Shown here: piece after piece, positions 1-7,153 of the stretch
How positions within the stretch are numbered: position 1 is the first letter of the stretch
Layout of the letters: each line of letters opens with the position of its first letter
Source of the DNA: JAFGJQ01 sp964586145
GTDB lineage: Bacteria; Planctomycetota; Phycisphaerae; UBA1845
Direction of reading: 5' to 3'
NCBI GenBank assembly: GCA_964586145.1
Contig: CAZPHH010000134.1
Coordinates: forward strand, 1-8,363
Length of the DNA: 8,363 nucleotides
The notes under the pieces: generated by a model
Seen by the model: only the letters and a program-made list of their open reading frames with translations
The model's database searches: none
What the model was told of the DNA's origin: nothing
Program-made: the position numbers and the translations under genes

Positions 1-20
1 TTTCTGGGAGGATCGGCGAT

Positions 21-49
21 CCACGGGCTGTGCTACGCTTCGCCCGTGG
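21..49. repeat. REP-like inverted repeat
   Basis: A perfect 8-bp inverted repeat, CCACGGGC at 21-28 and GCCCGTGG at 42-49, flanks a 13-base loop. A shorter perfect dyad, GGATC-GGC-GATCC, abuts it at 10-22. No T-run follows on either strand, so it is not an obvious intrinsic terminator. From memory, short CCACGGGC/GCCCGTGG palindromes recur between genes in planctomycete genomes, so a dispersed REP-like element is a reasonable guess. The window has only one copy. Confidence 0.5.
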
Positions 50-56
50 CCACAGT

Positions 57-85
57 CCGCCGCCCCCGGTTGGGGGCGGAATGAG
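57..85 (+). repeat. 29-bp hairpin repeat, copy 1
   Basis: First of two identical 29-bp copies; the other is at 119-147. Each contains a perfect 8-bp stem, CCGCCCCC (60-67) and GGGGGCGG (72-79), closed by a GGTT loop and followed by AATGAG. Identity stops on both sides (T56 against C118, A86 against C148), which sets the unit length. Repeat length, palindromic form and the 33-bp gap resemble a CRISPR repeat-spacer unit. However, the 56 bases to the left hold no further copy, and no cas gene is visible. A dispersed palindromic element is at least as likely. Confidence 0.75.
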
Positions 86-118
86 ACACAGACGACGAAG
101 ACAACGAGGGCGCCGTTC

Positions 119-147
119 CCGCCGCCCCCGGTTGGGGGCGGAATGAG
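119..147 (+). repeat. 29-bp hairpin repeat, copy 2
   Basis: Identical over 29 bp to the copy at 57-85, with its stem at 122-129 and 134-141. The 33-bp interval (86-118) is A/G-rich at its start and does not itself repeat. The position where a third unit would fall with the same 62-bp period (181-209) does not match, so the run is limited to two copies inside the window. Confidence 0.75.
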
Positions 148-442
148 CCGGCTCGCACAGAAGAGAGAGAAGCGATCAACCGGCCGTAAACGGGCTTGTG
201 GCCGAAGGCGGAGAATGGGCGGTGCTCGAGATCGGCGGCACGCGCGGGAGAAGCACTGCTCAAGAGCAGGGGCACACACGCCCACTGCAACAACGGATGG
301 TCCGCGAGGCGGACCCTACGACCCTGCGGCGGGGAAGGCCCGTGAACGGGGCTGGACACAAGGCGGGAGATTCAGCCTGTCCCTGCGGGACGGAAAGAAG
401 ATTGTGGACGGCGCGCAGCGCGAAGGGCGAACGGCACGCGGC
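148..442. other. gene-less, dyad-rich stretch
   Basis: No open frame here looks like a real protein. The stretch has several short perfect dyads: CGGCC (181-185) with GGCCG (200-204); CTGCT (256-260) with AGCAG (265-269) around a CAAG loop; GGTCCGC (299-305) with GCGGACC (309-315) around GAG; and GTCCC (379-383) with GGGAC (387-391) around TGC. None is followed by a T-run on either strand. It lies just downstream of the minus-strand operon ending at 443, so it may be that operon's 3' untranslated and termination region, or a structured RNA. I do not recognise a known RNA family. Confidence 0.4.
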
Positions 443-1144
443 CTATCCACGTCCCCTGGGGGGCGGGCCATCCGGCGGACCTCCACCGGGTCCGCCGCCG
501 AAGCCGCCACCCCCACCGAAGCCGCCGCCTCCTCCAAAGCCGCCGCCGGGGCCGCCGCGCCCGCCGGCGGGGGGCTGGATGCCGCGTTCCTTCATCCGGT
601 CCCGCATCGCCGACATGTACGCCATGCGCTGGGCCTGGTCGTCCGGGTTGCGCGATTCGGATCGCGACTTGCGCTGTGCCGGAGTGGACGACCGCATTCC
701 CTCGCGGCGCCGCTCGCCTTGCTCCTGCTCACGCGGACCCGCTTCCGGCCGGCCGCCCGCCGGCGGACGGTTGGCGGCGCGTTGCCGCATGCGCTCGAGC
801 ATTTCGTCAATGTGCCGGTCGAGCACAGCCACCTGCTCCTCCTTCGACGCCTTGAAATACTCCTGCATGCGTTCGGAGAACTCGGCCTGCCGGGCCTCGG
901 CCATGTTCCGCCACAGCTCACGCCGCTGCTCTTCGGAGAGCGCGTCTCCCTCCATCAGCGATCTCATGCGGTCACGGTCCATCGGCTGCGCCCGCAGGGC
1001 TTCTGCGGAAAGCTCCGGCGGCAGCGTGGATGCCGGCTGCGCGGTGGAGTGTCGCCACAAGCCCCAACTCGTGCCCGTAACGGCCAGAGCGACAAGGACG
1101 CCGGCAATCCAGAACGTGCGCGAACGCAGGTATGACTTCGCCAT
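443..1144 (-). CDS. membrane-anchored protein with Gly-rich tail
   Basis: A 233-residue protein of unknown function. The N-terminus has a short basic stretch and one hydrophobic helix (about residues 10-30), so it is probably an inner-membrane protein with its bulk on the outer face, or an uncleaved signal anchor. Residues 45-125 are charged and probably helical (EEQRRELWRNM, EEQVAVLDRHIDEML). Such segments recur in planctomycete hypothetical proteins and loosely recall Spy/CpxP-type LTxxQ helices, but I do not assign that family. Residues 130-190 are Arg/Glu/Gln-rich and probably disordered. The last 40 residues are Gly/Pro-rich with FGGGGG repeats. ATG 1144 is supported by AGGAG eight bases upstream, which overlaps the TAG stop of the prepilin-like gene, so the two are very likely co-transcribed and translationally coupled. 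A role linked to the pseudopilus is possible but rests on position only. Confidence 0.8.
   Translation of the reverse strand: MAKSYLRSRTFWIAGVLVALAVTGTSWGLWRHSTAQPASTLPPELSAEALRAQPMDRDRMRSLMEGDALSEEQRRELWRNMAEARQAEFSERMQEYFKASKEEQVAVLDRHIDEMLERMRQRAANRPPAGGRPEAGPREQEQGERRREGMRSSTPAQRKSRSESRNPDDQAQRMAYMSAMRDRMKERGIQPPAGGRGGPGGGFGGGGGFGGGGGFGGGPGGGPPDGPPPRGRG
500..538 (-). repeat. FGGGGG-coding tandem repeat
   Basis: Low-complexity 18-bp units coding for Phe followed by Gly runs, with Phe codons at 536-538, 518-520 and 500-502, inside the 3' end of the membrane-anchored protein gene. The Phe and Gly codons vary between units, so the repeat is kept at protein level more than at DNA level. Such tracts can change in copy number by slippage. 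Confidence 0.6.
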
Positions 1145-1155
1145 GGCTGCGACTC

Positions 1156-1740
1156 CTAGAACTGTTCGAAGTCCGTCACGTGGTTGTCGATGTACAGATA
1201 ACGCCGGGAGCCCGTCGCTCCCGCTTTGCCGTGGAAATTGTTGTAATCGCGCATGATCCAGAAGCCGTTTACGGGGATCGGGCGATTCGACCGCCCCTGG
1301 AGCTCCCTCACGTGCTGTTCGAGAATGCGTCCGTTGAGCTGGACGCGGAACTCGTAGCTGGAACGCTCCGATTGGAAATACGATTTGCCGTCATTCGGCT
1401 CCGCGCGCTGGACGCCCGTGCGGTCCTGCGGACAACGAAACAGATCGCTCTGCTTGCCCACGTACGGATTCAGCACGTCGGCGATGTAGACCGGCTCCTC
1501 CAGACTCAGCGGCGCCGGTCCCACCGACGGCATGAAGGAAACGGCCGGCATGCGGTCGCTCGAGTCGGCCAAGTACGCCTGAAGCCCGATGCCGATCTGC
1601 CGCAGACGCGTGGCGCACGCGGCCCGGCTGGCCTGCGTCCTCGCCTTGCTCATGCCGGGCACGAGAATCGCGACAAGCAGCCCGATGATCGACACGACCA
1701 CCAGAAGCTCAATCAGCGTGAATGCGTTCCGTTTGCCCAT
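1156..1740 (-). CDS. prepilin-like type II secretion/pilin protein
   Basis: A 194-residue protein with a classical type IV prepilin / type II pseudopilin N-terminus. The basic leader MGKRNA precedes FTLIELLVVVSIIGLLVAIL. Prepilin peptidase would cut between Ala6 and Phe7, leaving Phe at +1 and the conserved Glu at +5 (Glu11). The hydrophobic helix spans about residues 7-28. Downstream, RAACATRLRQIGIGLQAYLAD, the FRCPQD segment and the C-terminal YLYIDNHVTDFE match the layout of the large planctomycete family of prepilin-type cleavage/methylation-domain proteins, where the end usually reads DGHV; here it is DNHV. The frame stays open upstream as far as 2109, but ATG 1740 puts the leader right at the N-terminus and has AAGGGG four bases upstream. 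It is first in a two-gene operon. Whether it is a pilin, a pseudopilin or a surface protein using the same export route cannot be told. Confidence 0.9.
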   Translation of the reverse strand: MGKRNAFTLIELLVVVSIIGLLVAILVPGMSKARTQASRAACATRLRQIGIGLQAYLADSSDRMPAVSFMPSVGPAPLSLEEPVYIADVLNPYVGKQSDLFRCPQDRTGVQRAEPNDGKSYFQSERSSYEFRVQLNGRILEQHVRELQGRSNRPIPVNGFWIMRDYNNFHGKAGATGSRRYLYIDNHVTDFEQF

Positions 1741-1830
1741 ACGACCCCTTGTTTCCACCGGCTTCCCACCACACTGCACGGACGAAGCTTTCCGAAGGGC
1801 TCGGCTCCCCCTGGAAACCCCGTCCCTGCC

Positions 1831-1851
1831 CTTATACAAGCCCAACGCTTG
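1831..1851 (-). promoter_or_regulatory. candidate -10 and dyad, prepilin operon
   Basis: On the minus strand TATAAG (1836-1831) is a 5/6 match to a sigma-70 -10 box. It would give a leader of about 85 bases before ATG 1740. A dyad, CAAGC (1837-1841) and GCTTG (1847-1851), abuts it on its upstream side, where a regulator could sit. No good -35 is visible at the usual distance, so this is weak. Confidence 0.3.
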
Positions 1852-1998
1852 AATGGCCCTGTTTATTGCCGTTGCGGAGGCCGGGGCAGGGCGGGTTGTG
1901 GCATCCGCTCCGCACGCCGAGGCCGATCCGTAACAACATACATTGCAGCCGGTTAGCGTGATCTGTGCCTGACCGGATGCTTCGGGGGGGATGTGGGC

Positions 1999-2037
1999 GC
2001 CAGGGCAGGAGGTGCCTGGCGGCGGAGCGTTTATAAT
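1999..2037 (+). promoter_or_regulatory. candidate mnmG promoter: TATAAT plus dyad
   Basis: A perfect TATAAT lies at 2032-2037, in otherwise very GC-rich sequence. It would place the transcription start near 2044, leaving about 56 bases before the preferred GTG start at 2100. No TTGACA-like -35 is found. Instead a 6-bp inverted repeat, GCCAGG (1999-2004) and CCTGGC (2015-2020), covers the -35 position, as an operator or activator site might. Confidence 0.4.
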
Positions 2038-2099
2038 CCTGCGTGTGCCGGTGGAGCAGGGGCCCTGTGGACGGTGTCGGCCGGGAGATTGGCAGTCAG

Positions 2100-3917
2100 G
2101 TGACGGCAAGCTGCGACATCATTGTCATTGGTGCAGGTCACGCCGGGGCGGAGGCGGCCTGGGCGGCGTCGCGCCTCGGGGCGGCCACCGTTCTCGTCAC
2201 GATGCGGCTCGACGCTATCGGGCGCATGTCCTGCAACCCGGCCATCGGGGGCCTGGGCAAGGGGCACATGGTTCGGGAAATCGACGCCCTGGGCGGCCTC
2301 ATGGGGCTGGTGACGGACGCCGCGGGCATCCAGTTCCGCATGTTGAACAAGACGAAGGGGCCGGCCGTCTGGGCGCCGCGAGCTCAGGTGGACGGGAAAG
2401 CCTACACGGCCGAACTGCGACGACGCCTGGACGAGGCGCCCAACCTGCATCTGGTCGAGGGCCTCGTCGACTCCATCGAGGCCCAGGCCGGCCGGGTGGC
2501 TGGCGTGACGCTGGCCGACGGACGGCGTCTCAAGGGGGATGCGGTGATCGTGACCACCGGGACGTTCCTTCGTGGCCTCATGCATACGGGCGAGGACCGA
2601 ACGGAGGGCGGCCGGGTGGGCGAGCCCGCGGCCAGCGGACTGAGCCAAGCCCTGCAAGCCCTCGGTTTGGAGCTGGGCCGGCTCAAGACGGGCACGCCCC
2701 CGCGCGTGCATCGCGATTCGGTTCGCTACGACGTGCTGGACATGCAGCCGGGTGACGATCCTCCCGTGCCGTTTTCGTTTCTGACGGACAGGCTCAGCCG
2801 GCAGCAGGCGCCCTGCTGGATCACATACACCAACGAGCAGACGCACGAGTTGATCCGAGCCAATCTGGACCGCGCCCCGCTGTTCTCCGGCCAAATTCAG
2901 TCCGTGGGACCGCGCTACTGCCCGAGCATCGAGGACAAGGTGGTGCGGTTTGCGGACAAGCCGCGCCACCAGGTCTTCCTGGAGCCGGAGGGGTACGACA
3001 ACGAGCGTGTGTACTGCAACGGCATCTCGACTTCTCTGCCTCGCGATGTGCAGGACGGAATGGTTCACAGCATCCACGGACTGGAGGAGGCCCGCATTCT
3101 CCAATACGGCTATGCGGTGGAGTATGACTTCGTGCCGACGCACCAGATCGCACCGTCGCTGGAAACGCGGGCCGTCGGCGGGCTGTTCCTGGCCGGCCAG
3201 ATCAACGGCACGAGCGGCTACGAAGAAGCGGCCGGGCAGGGCATTGTGGCCGGGATCAACGCGGTGTGCCGGTTGCGAGGCGACGATCCGCTCGTCCTGG
3301 GCAGAGACCAGGCGTACATCGGAGTGATGATTGATGACCTGATCACCCGTCCTCCCGTTGAACCGTACCGCATGTTCACATCACGGGCGGAATATCGGCT
3401 GCAACTCCGCATCGACAATGCGGACCACCGCCTGACGCCGATCGGCCGGCGAATCGGTGTCATCTCTGACGATCGCTGGTCTCGGTTCGAGCGGAAACGA
3501 CGGGATATGGAGCGCCTCCAGGCGATCGTCAACGGCATCTCTCACGCGGGTCGCCCCCTGCGTGAGCACTTGCGCGGCCCTTCCTTCGGCCCAGCGGACC
3601 TCGCCCGGATTCTGGCGGACCGGCACAGCGACGGCTTCTCTTTCGACGTGGTGCAGGCTGTCACGCTGAACGGCAAGTACGAAGGCTACCTCGCCCGGCA
3701 GCAGCGTGAAATCGAACGCTTCCGCCGCATGGAAGACATGCTCATCCCCCCGGACCTGGACCTCGCCGACCTCGTCGGCCTCCGCCGCGAGGCCCGCGAG
3801 TCTTTCGCTCGCGTTCGCCCGCGAACCCTTGGCCAGGCATCCCGCATCAGCGGCATCAGCCCGTCCGATATCACAACACTCTGGATCCTCCTCGCCGCTC
3901 GGCAGCGATCTGATTGA
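2100..3917 (+). CDS. mnmG: tRNA uridine-5-carboxymethylaminomethyl modification enzyme MnmG (GidA)
   Basis: FAD-binding subunit that, with the GTPase MnmE, installs the carboxymethylaminomethyl group on U34 of certain tRNAs in the cytoplasm. The 605-residue product has the nucleotide-binding GAGHAG at 11-16 and SCNPAIGG with the conserved Cys45. The first family signature, YCPSIEDK, contains Cys274, and the second, beginning AGQINGTSGYEEA, starts at 365. The C-terminal domain ends with TLGQASRISGISP (576 on), which indicates a full-length protein; the E. coli protein is slightly longer. The frame is open to a GTG at 2043, but that codon lies at the transcription start predicted from TATAAT. 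GTG 2100 puts CDIIVIGAG in the usual place for the family and has GGGAGA 11 bases upstream, so I prefer it; GTG 2067 is another option. mnmE is not adjacent, and no clear terminator follows. Confidence 0.97.
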   Translation: MTASCDIIVIGAGHAGAEAAWAASRLGAATVLVTMRLDAIGRMSCNPAIGGLGKGHMVREIDALGGLMGLVTDAAGIQFRMLNKTKGPAVWAPRAQVDGKAYTAELRRRLDEAPNLHLVEGLVDSIEAQAGRVAGVTLADGRRLKGDAVIVTTGTFLRGLMHTGEDRTEGGRVGEPAASGLSQALQALGLELGRLKTGTPPRVHRDSVRYDVLDMQPGDDPPVPFSFLTDRLSRQQAPCWITYTNEQTHELIRANLDRAPLFSGQIQSVGPRYCPSIEDKVVRFADKPRHQVFLEPEGYDNERVYCNGISTSLPRDVQDGMVHSIHGLEEARILQYGYAVEYDFVPTHQIAPSLETRAVGGLFLAGQINGTSGYEEAAGQGIVAGINAVCRLRGDDPLVLGRDQAYIGVMIDDLITRPPVEPYRMFTSRAEYRLQLRIDNADHRLTPIGRRIGVISDDRWSRFERKRRDMERLQAIVNGISHAGRPLREHLRGPSFGPADLARILADRHSDGFSFDVVQAVTLNGKYEGYLARQQREIERFRRMEDMLIPPDLDLADLVGLRREARESFARVRPRTLGQASRISGISPSDITTLWILLAARQRSD

Positions 3918-4027
3918 GGCGCGTCCGGCGGCCCTTCCTGAGTAAGTTGCATCCCTTATGGTCCTGGAATCGTTGTGGTCTCGGTGCTGAAAACGGGGGT
4001 TTTGAGGCATTTCGGGGAATTTTGCGT

Positions 4028-4061
4028 TTGACCCGATAGGCTGGGCATTGTACGGTATAGT
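4028..4061 (+). promoter_or_regulatory. candidate promoter of the signalling cluster
   Basis: The gap after mnmG is locally AT-richer than its surroundings. It contains TTGACC (4028-4033), a 5/6 match to a -35 box, and TATAGT (4056-4061), a 5/6 match to a -10 box. Their 22-base spacing is longer than optimal; TACGGT at 4051-4056 gives 17 bases but is a poor -10. Either would yield a leader of roughly 65 to 70 bases before ATG 4133. Confidence 0.35.
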
Positions 4062-4132
4062 AAAGCTGGGGGATATGGGGAATCTTTTGTGTGGGTGAGG
4101 AAATCGAGGAACGGGGTAGGATCGGCAAGGAC

Positions 4133-4705
4133 ATGATCGACATGAAGAGCGTGTACACCACGGGCGAGGTGGCCGCCATCTGCAAGATCAGCCAGCAGAC
4201 GGTCATACGGTGTTTCGACAACGGTCGCCTGAAGGGTTTTCGGGTGCCGGGCTCGCGTTTCCGACGGATTCCGCGGGACGCCCTGATTTCCTTCATGAAG
4301 GAGAACGACATTCCGCTGGACCAGCTCGAGTCGGGCAAGAAGCGTGTGCTGGTGGTGGATGACGACGAGGCGATCGTCGAGATGTTCACGGAGCTGCTGG
4401 AGCGGGACGGGCGTTTCGAGGTGCGCACGGCCATCACGGGGTACGACGCCGGTCTGCTCACGCATCAGTTCCGCCCGGACGTCATCCTGCTGGACTTCAA
4501 GCTTCCGGACATCAACGGCAACGTGGTGTGTCGTCGGATTCGGTCGATGCCGGAGTTCGAGCACATCCGGATCATTGCCGTCAGCGGAGTGGCGGACCCG
4601 GACGAAGTCCAGGAGCTGATGGACGCCGGGGCGGACGAATTCATCAAAAAGCCCTTTGAGATCGACGCGGTGATCGGGCGCATGGCCGAGCTGGTGAATG
4701 TGTAG
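4133..4705 (+). CDS. helix-turn-helix / receiver-domain response regulator
   Basis: A 190-residue two-domain regulator with its DNA-binding part first. Residues 5-57 (VYTTGEVAAICKISQQTVIRCFDNGRLKG...RRIPRD) form an excisionase/MerR-type helix-turn-helix of the kind planctomycetes often carry. Residues 70-188 form a CheY-like receiver, with the acidic cluster Asp76-78, phospho-acceptor Asp121 in VILLDFKLP, switch residue Ser151 and conserved Lys173 before Pro174. All key residues are present, so phosphorylation should be possible. The order is the reverse of classical OmpR or NarL regulators. The start could be ATG 4133 (GTAGGA 11 bases upstream), ATG 4142 (AAGGA 10 bases upstream) or GTG 4091; the domain begins right after 4142, so either ATG is plausible. 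The gene lies 63 bases upstream of the histidine kinase on the same strand, which makes it that kinase's most likely DNA-binding partner. Confidence 0.92.
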   Translation: MIDMKSVYTTGEVAAICKISQQTVIRCFDNGRLKGFRVPGSRFRRIPRDALISFMKENDIPLDQLESGKKRVLVVDDDEAIVEMFTELLERDGRFEVRTAITGYDAGLLTHQFRPDVILLDFKLPDINGNVVCRRIRSMPEFEHIRIIAVSGVADPDEVQELMDAGADEFIKKPFEIDAVIGRMAELVNV

Positions 4706-4768
4706 CCGGCGGTCGTCGCGGACGGCCCGGTGAGTGGCGGGCGCGGTTCACTCCCTGGGGGCATTCCC

Positions 4769-7030
4769 ATGGCCATCCCTCCAGAGACCACGGACCCGGA
4801 CGCGGGTGTTGCCCGGGATCGGGTCGAGCTCATTCTGTCACAGGTGGAGGCGCTTCCGACGCTTCCGGCGGTGGCGATTCGTCTGCTGGAACTGACCACT
4901 TCTTTGCAAAGCAGTGCCCGCGACATTGTGGACGTGGTGGAGACCGACCAGGCGTTGACGGCCAAGCTGCTTTCGCTGGTTCGCCGGGCGGACCTGGGCG
5001 TGCGCGGCGACGTGATGACGCTGGAGCGGGTGGTGGTGCTGCTGGGCTTCGAGGCGGTTCGCAGTGCGGTTCTTTCCGTGCAGATCTACGAGACGTTCGC
5101 CTCGGTGGAGCCGCATGACGAGACGGATTTTGACCGTGCGGAGTTCTGGAAGCACAGCCTGGCCGTCGCGTGCGCCGCCCAGTTGATCGCAGAGGCGCGA
5201 AGGAACGGGCAGTCGCGGGCGGCGGAGGCGTTTGTGTGCGGGCTGCTGCACGACATCGGGAAGCTGGCACTGGATGCATGCCTGCCCAAGAGCTACGCCC
5301 GGATCGTTCGGGAAGTGAAGCAGCGGCATCGGTGTATCAGCGACGTGGAGCGCGACGTTCTGGGGCTGGACCACACCATCGCGGGCAAGCGTCTGTTGGG
5401 GCGATGGAAGCTGCCGCGGGCGTTCCTGGAGTGCGCGTGGCTTCACCACCAGCCGCCCGCGGCGCTGCCGTCTTCGATCGAGGCGGCGGAACTGGTTCGT
5501 GTCGTGCATCTGGCGGACCATCTGGCGCGGCGGCAGCGAATCGGGTTCTCCGGATACGGTGAGGCGGGCTCGGTGGATGAGGTGGCCCGGCTGCTGGGGC
5601 TGAGGGATGAGGCCCTGGCCGACGTGGTATCGCGGCTGCCTCAGACCATGGAACAGCATTGCCAGTTGGTGGGTCTGGAGCGCCTGACGTCGACGGACCT
5701 GTATGCCCAGGCCCTGGCCGACGCCAACGAGGAGCTGGGTCGCCTCAACCAGTCGCTGGGCGACGCGAACCGGCGGCTGGCGCTTCGCTCGAAGTACTTC
5801 GACGCGATCGCGGCGTTTGACGCAAGACTGTCGCTGGATGATCGCCTGACTGACATCTGCCGGGCGGCCGCCTGCTGCACCGCCGAGTTGTTCGGCGTAA
5901 ACCGGGCGATTGCGATCGTTGCGCATGAGACGGAATCGGTGGGCTTGCTGGTGGCGGTGACGGGTCAGGGGGAGGAATGCGTCAGTGTGGACGCGGCGGA
6001 GTTGGAGGAGCGTCTGCGTGAGCGGCGATTCGAGGGCGGGGCGGGAATGATGTGCGTTGCGGACCTTTCGCGAGCGGCTGCGGAGCGGGTTGAAGCGATC
6101 CTCGGCGGCGAGCGGGCCTGGGTGGTTCCCTTTGTTCACGCGAACACGGTGCTGGGAGGGGTGGTCGTGGCCCCCGCGGGCGGTTTGGCGGAGGGGCGTG
6201 GTCAGCCACGGGCGGAAGTGTCCGCCCTGAGTCACGCCTTCGGGCTTGCGGCCGCCACGGCCCTCGTGCGTCGGGCGGAGCACCGCTTGCAGGAAGAACT
6301 GGCCGAAGTGAATCGGCAACTGCACGGGGCGCAGGATGAGCTGTTGCGGGCACGGTCGCTGGCCATGATCGCCCAGATGGCGGCCGGTGCGGCCCATGAG
6401 CTCAACAATCCCCTGGCCGTCATCTCCGGCCGGGTGCAGATGCTGGCCCGTGCGGCGACGGCCGATCCGGACCGGCGGGCCCTGGAGATCGTTCACGAAC
6501 AGTGCGAGCGGGCGACGCAGATCGTCAGCGAGCTGATGGCGTTCGCCAAACCGGACGCGCCGCGGACCGAAGTGGTGCCCGTGTCGAGTTGGGCGGCGTC
6601 GCTTCGTCGGACCTGGCTGGAACGGTCTTCGCTGGAACCGCATGAGATACGTGTGAGCATATCGGACCCTGGCCTTCAAATGCGTGTGGACACGCGTCAA
6701 CTGGCTGAAATCTTCGATGCGCTGCTGGCCAATGCGATCGAGGCGGTGGCGGGGGTCAATGCACGTCTGGAAATCAACTCCACCTCTTCAACGTCCGATG
6801 ATACGGTCGTTCTGGCGTTGCGAGACAACGGCCGGGGCATGAGTCCCGAGGTGCGGGAGCACTCCCTGGATCCGTTCTTCTCGTATCGAACCGCCGGACG
6901 CGGACGAGGGTTGGGACTGTCCCGTGCGGCCCGCCTGGCGCAGATCAACGGCGGGCGGCTCTGGCTGGACTCGACGGAAGGCGAGGGCACGACCGTATAC
7001 GTGGAACTGCCGGCTGTCCGCCGGCCGTGA
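4769..7030 (+). CDS. HDOD-GAF sensor histidine kinase
   Basis: A 753-residue, apparently soluble sensor kinase; no membrane helix is evident. Order: HDOD domain (about 15-290), a probably coiled linker (311-345), a GAF-like domain (about 347-500), a second coiled stretch (500-530), the HisKA dimerisation domain with phospho-acceptor His543 in AAHELNNPLA, and the HATPase domain (640-750). The HATPase boxes are intact: Asn655 in LLANAIEA, DNGRGM at 686-691, DPFFSYR at 701-707 and GRGLGLS at 712-718. The HDOD keeps HD-superfamily-like residues: His129, the pair His161-Asp162 in LLHDIGK, His202, His226-His227 and Asp250. HDOD domains usually act as regulatory modules without known catalysis; retention of these residues leaves metal binding or hydrolysis open. 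ATG 4769 is preferred over GTG 4730 because GGGGG lies seven bases upstream. Flanking receiver genes on the same strand suggest a phosphorelay. The GAF ligand cannot be told from sequence. Confidence 0.93.
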   Translation: MAIPPETTDPDAGVARDRVELILSQVEALPTLPAVAIRLLELTTSLQSSARDIVDVVETDQALTAKLLSLVRRADLGVRGDVMTLERVVVLLGFEAVRSAVLSVQIYETFASVEPHDETDFDRAEFWKHSLAVACAAQLIAEARRNGQSRAAEAFVCGLLHDIGKLALDACLPKSYARIVREVKQRHRCISDVERDVLGLDHTIAGKRLLGRWKLPRAFLECAWLHHQPPAALPSSIEAAELVRVVHLADHLARRQRIGFSGYGEAGSVDEVARLLGLRDEALADVVSRLPQTMEQHCQLVGLERLTSTDLYAQALADANEELGRLNQSLGDANRRLALRSKYFDAIAAFDARLSLDDRLTDICRAAACCTAELFGVNRAIAIVAHETESVGLLVAVTGQGEECVSVDAAELEERLRERRFEGGAGMMCVADLSRAAAERVEAILGGERAWVVPFVHANTVLGGVVVAPAGGLAEGRGQPRAEVSALSHAFGLAAATALVRRAEHRLQEELAEVNRQLHGAQDELLRARSLAMIAQMAAGAAHELNNPLAVISGRVQMLARAATADPDRRALEIVHEQCERATQIVSELMAFAKPDAPRTEVVPVSSWAASLRRTWLERSSLEPHEIRVSISDPGLQMRVDTRQLAEIFDALLANAIEAVAGVNARLEINSTSSTSDDTVVLALRDNGRGMSPEVREHSLDPFFSYRTAGRGRGLGLSRAARLAQINGGRLWLDSTEGEGTTVYVELPAVRRP

Positions 7031-7153
7031 CGCGGATGCCTGCCGAGCGGGTCATTCCCGGGGCGACCGAACCTCTCCGCTGAGCGTGTGGATCGACGCG
7101 CGGGTTGCTATTCCGCGCAATGCGAGGTCAGGCAGGCGCGAGCCGGGCGAGTC

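Larger units (their letters stand above)
1741..2099. other. divergent intergenic region, prepilin operon / mnmG
   Basis: No gene is seen here. The region separates the minus-strand prepilin operon from plus-strand mnmG and should carry promoters for both. The two candidate promoter elements are listed separately. The open frames crossing it lack recognisable protein features and extend into the genes on either side. Confidence 0.6.

Noticed and set aside
57..147. Calling the 29-bp repeat pair a CRISPR array
   Set aside because: Only two units; 56 bases to the left and the expected third position to the right do not match; no cas gene in the window. Kept as a repeat.
33..359. Minus-strand 108-residue frame with a signal-peptide-like stretch
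   Set aside because: It reads through both hairpin repeats in different frames, has low-complexity composition and no clear ribosome binding site; a chance frame in GC-rich DNA.
143..1256. Long plus-strand frames of 330 and 352 residues
   Set aside because: They are antisense to the coupled minus-strand gene, which has a good ribosome binding site and a membrane anchor; composition is Arg/Pro-rich as expected of shadow frames.
1741..2109. N-terminal extension of the prepilin-like protein
   Set aside because: It would place 123 residues ahead of the prepilin leader, which must be at the N-terminus for processing; ATG 1740 has a usable ribosome binding site.
2031..3143. 370-residue minus-strand frame
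   Set aside because: Antisense to mnmG and its promoter region; composition typical of a reverse shadow of a GC-rich gene.
4004..4017. AAAAC-GGGG-GTTTT hairpin after mnmG as a terminator
   Set aside because: The short flanking arms are too AT-rich to form a stable stem and no U-tract follows.
4838..6700. 620-residue minus-strand frame
   Set aside because: Antisense to the kinase across intact HDOD, GAF and HisKA coding sequence; His/Arg/Gln-rich with no recognisable domain.
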